Shown here piece after piece: positions 5,978 to 7,835 of a DNA stretch of 7,835 nt (position 1 is the stretch's first letter; each line of letters starts with the position of its first letter). The notes beneath the pieces are model-generated. The model was not told the DNA's origin, searched no databases, and worked only from the letters and a program-made list of their open reading frames with translations. The stretch is taken from contig CAMEQX010000055.1 of NCBI GenBank assembly GCA_945933905.1, positions 1 to 7,835 of the forward strand, read 5' to 3'. Source of the DNA: an uncultured Clostridia bacterium. Lineage in GTDB: Bacteria; Bacillota; Clostridia; Oscillospirales; Ruminococcaceae. The position numbers and the translations under genes were made by a program.

Positions 5978-7835
5978 TTATTGTTTTCCCGTCCTGTCCG
6001 CCGAGATAACCCCCGGTATCTTCCTCAGCCTCATCATCACATTCCCAAGCTGCTCCACGCCCGCAATCTCGATAGTTATAACAAGGTTGGTGTTGCCGTT
6101 TTTGAGGCGGTGCATATTCATCTCGTGCATCGGAATATGGTTTGCCGCAATCGCCGCCGTAATGTCCGCAATAACCGACGACGTCTGCTCCGCAATAATG
6201 TCAATCGTCGCGCGGTAAGAAGCGTCGTCCGCCCCCGCCCACGTCGCCTTTATCCACCGTTCGCGGTTCTCCTCACTGTCCATATTGTTCAACACATTCA
6301 CACAATCCTGCTTGTGTATCGAAACACCAAATCCCCGCGTCACAAAGCCAATTATCGGGTCCCCCGGCAGCGGATTGCAGCACTGCGCGAACTTTATCAG
6401 GCAGTTGTCCACGCCTTCGACAATAACACCTTTTTTGCGGCTGCGCTGGTTGGTTTGCTCGATATTTTCCTCGCTCGTCATCAACACGGGCGCCGCCGCC
6501 TGCGCTCTAGCCTGACTGTCCTTAATTCTCTGGATAATTTTGGTTGTGGCAACTCCGCCGTACCCAACCGCCGCGTACAAATCGTCAATCGAGTCAACGT
6601 GCGCCCGCAGCGCCGCTTCTTTCAGAATTTCTTCGTCAAGCGGGATTGAGTTTCGCTTAAACTCGCGCTCAAGCTCCTCTTTACCGCGCTCGATGTTCTC
6701 GTCACGGCGCTCGCGCTTGAACCACGAACGAATTTTCGCCTTCGCTTCAGTCGTTTTGGCAATATTCATCCAGTTTCGATTCGGACCGTAATTCTGCGAA
6801 CCACTCGTGAAAATCTCGACAATATCGCCCGTCTTGACCTGATAATCAAACGGCACCATTCGCCCGCCGACTTTTGCGCCCGTCATTTTGTTTCCGACCT
6901 CTGAGTGAACGGCATACGCGAAATCAATCACATTTGCGCCCAGAGGAAGCGTGAAAATATCACCCTTCGGCGAGAACACAAACACCTCGTCCTGAGACAA
7001 ATCATTCTTGATTGCCTCGGTTATCTGTTCAACATCATCGCTTTCCTGCTGACGCTCGAGAAGCTGTCTTATCCAATCAAAGCGCTTTTCACCCGCAACA
7101 TTCCCCTTGAGCCCCGCTTTGTACTTCCAGTGCGCCGCGATACCGTACTGAGCGGTGTTGTGCATTTCAACGGTTCTTATCTGCACCTCAAACGGAATTC
7201 CCTCTTTGCCGATAACCGTCGTGTGAAGCGACTGATAGCGGTTGGGCTTGGGGGTTGCGATATAGTCCTTGAAACGATAGGGAAGCGGGTTGAACAGGTC
7301 GTGGATAACGCCGAGAACATTGTAGCACTCGATGACCGTCTGCACGATAATTCTCACGGCATAAATGTCATAAATTTCATCAAACGGCTTGTTCTTGACG
7401 TACATTTTCTTGTAAATGCTGTAAACCGATTTGACGCGCCCTTCAATAACAGGCGGCGGGTCGATATCGGTGATGCGTTCGCGGATACGCGAGATGATTT
7501 TCTCGATGAACGTGTCGCGCTGTTCCTTGTGCAAGTCAAGCAAACGTTCAACTTCCTGCGCGCCGTAAGGGTCGAGGTACTTTATGGCAATGGTTTCCAG
7601 TTCGTCCTTAACGTCACTCATACCGAGACGGTGAGCGATAGGAGCGTAGAAATTCATCGTTTCAAGAGAGGTTTTGCGCTGTTTTTCGGGAGGGCGCGCG
7701 TAGAGGGTGCGCATATTGTGGAGACGGTCGGCAAGCTTGATGATGATAACGCGGATATCCTTGCTCATCGCCATAAGGATTTTGCGGATATTTTCGGCGT
7801 GCTGTTCCTCTTTGGAGTTGAGGGGGACTTTGCCG
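5978..7835 (-). CDS. rel: Bifunctional (p)ppGpp synthetase/hydrolase Rel (RelA/SpoT family), N-terminal part missing
   Basis: This stringent-response enzyme transfers pyrophosphate from ATP to GDP/GTP and, in bifunctional forms, degrades the product. The frame stays open to the window edge upstream of an internal ATG at 7774, with typical family residues (GKVPLNSKEEQHAENIRKIL). About 618 codons of a roughly 730-residue protein are therefore present. Numbering from ATG 7774: the end of the hydrolase domain is KLADRLHNMRTL (13-24). The synthetase has VYSIYKKM (117-124), DIYAVRIIV (136-144), YRFKDYIATPKPNRYQSLHT (166-185) and FEVQIRT (195-201). The TGS domain is about 264-323. A zinc-finger-like block has C465, C466, H487 and C491. 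The ACT domain is about 521-596. RFKD fits the RxKD motif of bifunctional Rel/SpoT rather than the ExDD of monofunctional RelA. The HD metal-binding residues lie outside the window, so hydrolase activity cannot be judged here. Confidence 0.97.
   Translation of the reverse strand, partial: GKVPLNSKEEQHAENIRKILMAMSKDIRVIIIKLADRLHNMRTLYARPPEKQRKTSLETMNFYAPIAHRLGMSDVKDELETIAIKYLDPYGAQEVERLLDLHKEQRDTFIEKIISRIRERITDIDPPPVIEGRVKSVYSIYKKMYVKNKPFDEIYDIYAVRIIVQTVIECYNVLGVIHDLFNPLPYRFKDYIATPKPNRYQSLHTTVIGKEGIPFEVQIRTVEMHNTAQYGIAAHWKYKAGLKGNVAGEKRFDWIRQLLERQQESDDVEQITEAIKNDLSQDEVFVFSPKGDIFTLPLGANVIDFAYAVHSEVGNKMTGAKVGGRMVPFDYQVKTGDIVEIFTSGSQNYGPNRNWMNIAKTTEAKAKIRSWFKRERRDENIERGKEELEREFKRNSIPLDEEILKEAALRAHVDSIDDLYAAVGYGGVATTKIIQRIKDSQARAQAAAPVLMTSEENIEQTNQRSRKKGVIVEGVDNCLIKFAQCCNPLPGDPIIGFVTRGFGVSIHKQDCVNVLNNMDSEENRERWIKATWAGADDASYRATIDIIAEQTSSVIADITAAIAANHIPMHEMNMHRLKNGNTNLVITIEIAGVEQLGNVMMRLRKIPGVISADRTGKQ

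Noticed and set aside
5981..6649. A 222-codon open frame on the + strand opposite rel
   Set aside because: It lies directly after the terminator and is antisense to the conserved ACT and zinc-finger parts of Rel. The product is Arg- and Val-rich with no domain pattern, as expected for a complement frame.
7772..7774. ATG at 7774 (- strand) as the start of Rel
   Set aside because: It would begin within the conserved end of the hydrolase domain. The frame continues to the window edge with typical Rel residues, so the true start is outside the window.

Overview
This window is core bacterial metabolism, not an accessory region. Positions 1-5939 (+ strand) hold most of an operon for a rotary V/A-type ATPase (A-type ATP synthase of the bacterial V-type family). 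Positions 5978-7835 (- strand) hold most of a long-form Rel/SpoT (p)ppGpp synthetase/hydrolase. The two transcription units converge on a 38-base gap that carries an intrinsic terminator. The window cuts both outer genes: subunit I lacks its N-terminal part, and Rel lacks its N-terminal hydrolase core.

The ATPase genes run I(partial)-K-F-E-A-B-D. Spacing is tight: 31, 10, 15, 15, 2 and 29 bases. This implies one transcript with translational coupling. I and K form the membrane ion path. A and B form the catalytic head. D and F form the central shaft. E is one half of the peripheral stalk. Subunit C (which joins the shaft to the rotor ring) and the stalk partner G/H are absent here. They most likely lie upstream of subunit I, outside the window. 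The sequence does not settle whether the enzyme makes or uses ATP, or whether it moves H+ or Na+.

The organism is probably a moderately GC-rich member of the Bacillota, Clostridia-like. The reasons are the gene order, the clostridial style of the K proteolipid (an N-terminal two-helix extension before a single hairpin), the wording of the A and B subunits, G-rich Shine-Dalgarno sites with a TTG start, and a bifunctional-type (RxKD) Rel. This is an inference from family resemblance, with moderate to low confidence.

No stretch over 300 bases lacks a gene. I saw no tRNA, rRNA, CRISPR, insertion sequence, phage gene or attachment site, and no convincing undescribed system. The observations worth a second look are modest: arginine codon use in subunit D that differs sharply from subunit B, substitutions next to catalytic residues in A and B, the unusual N-terminal half of the proteolipid, and the absence of C and G/H from the cluster.
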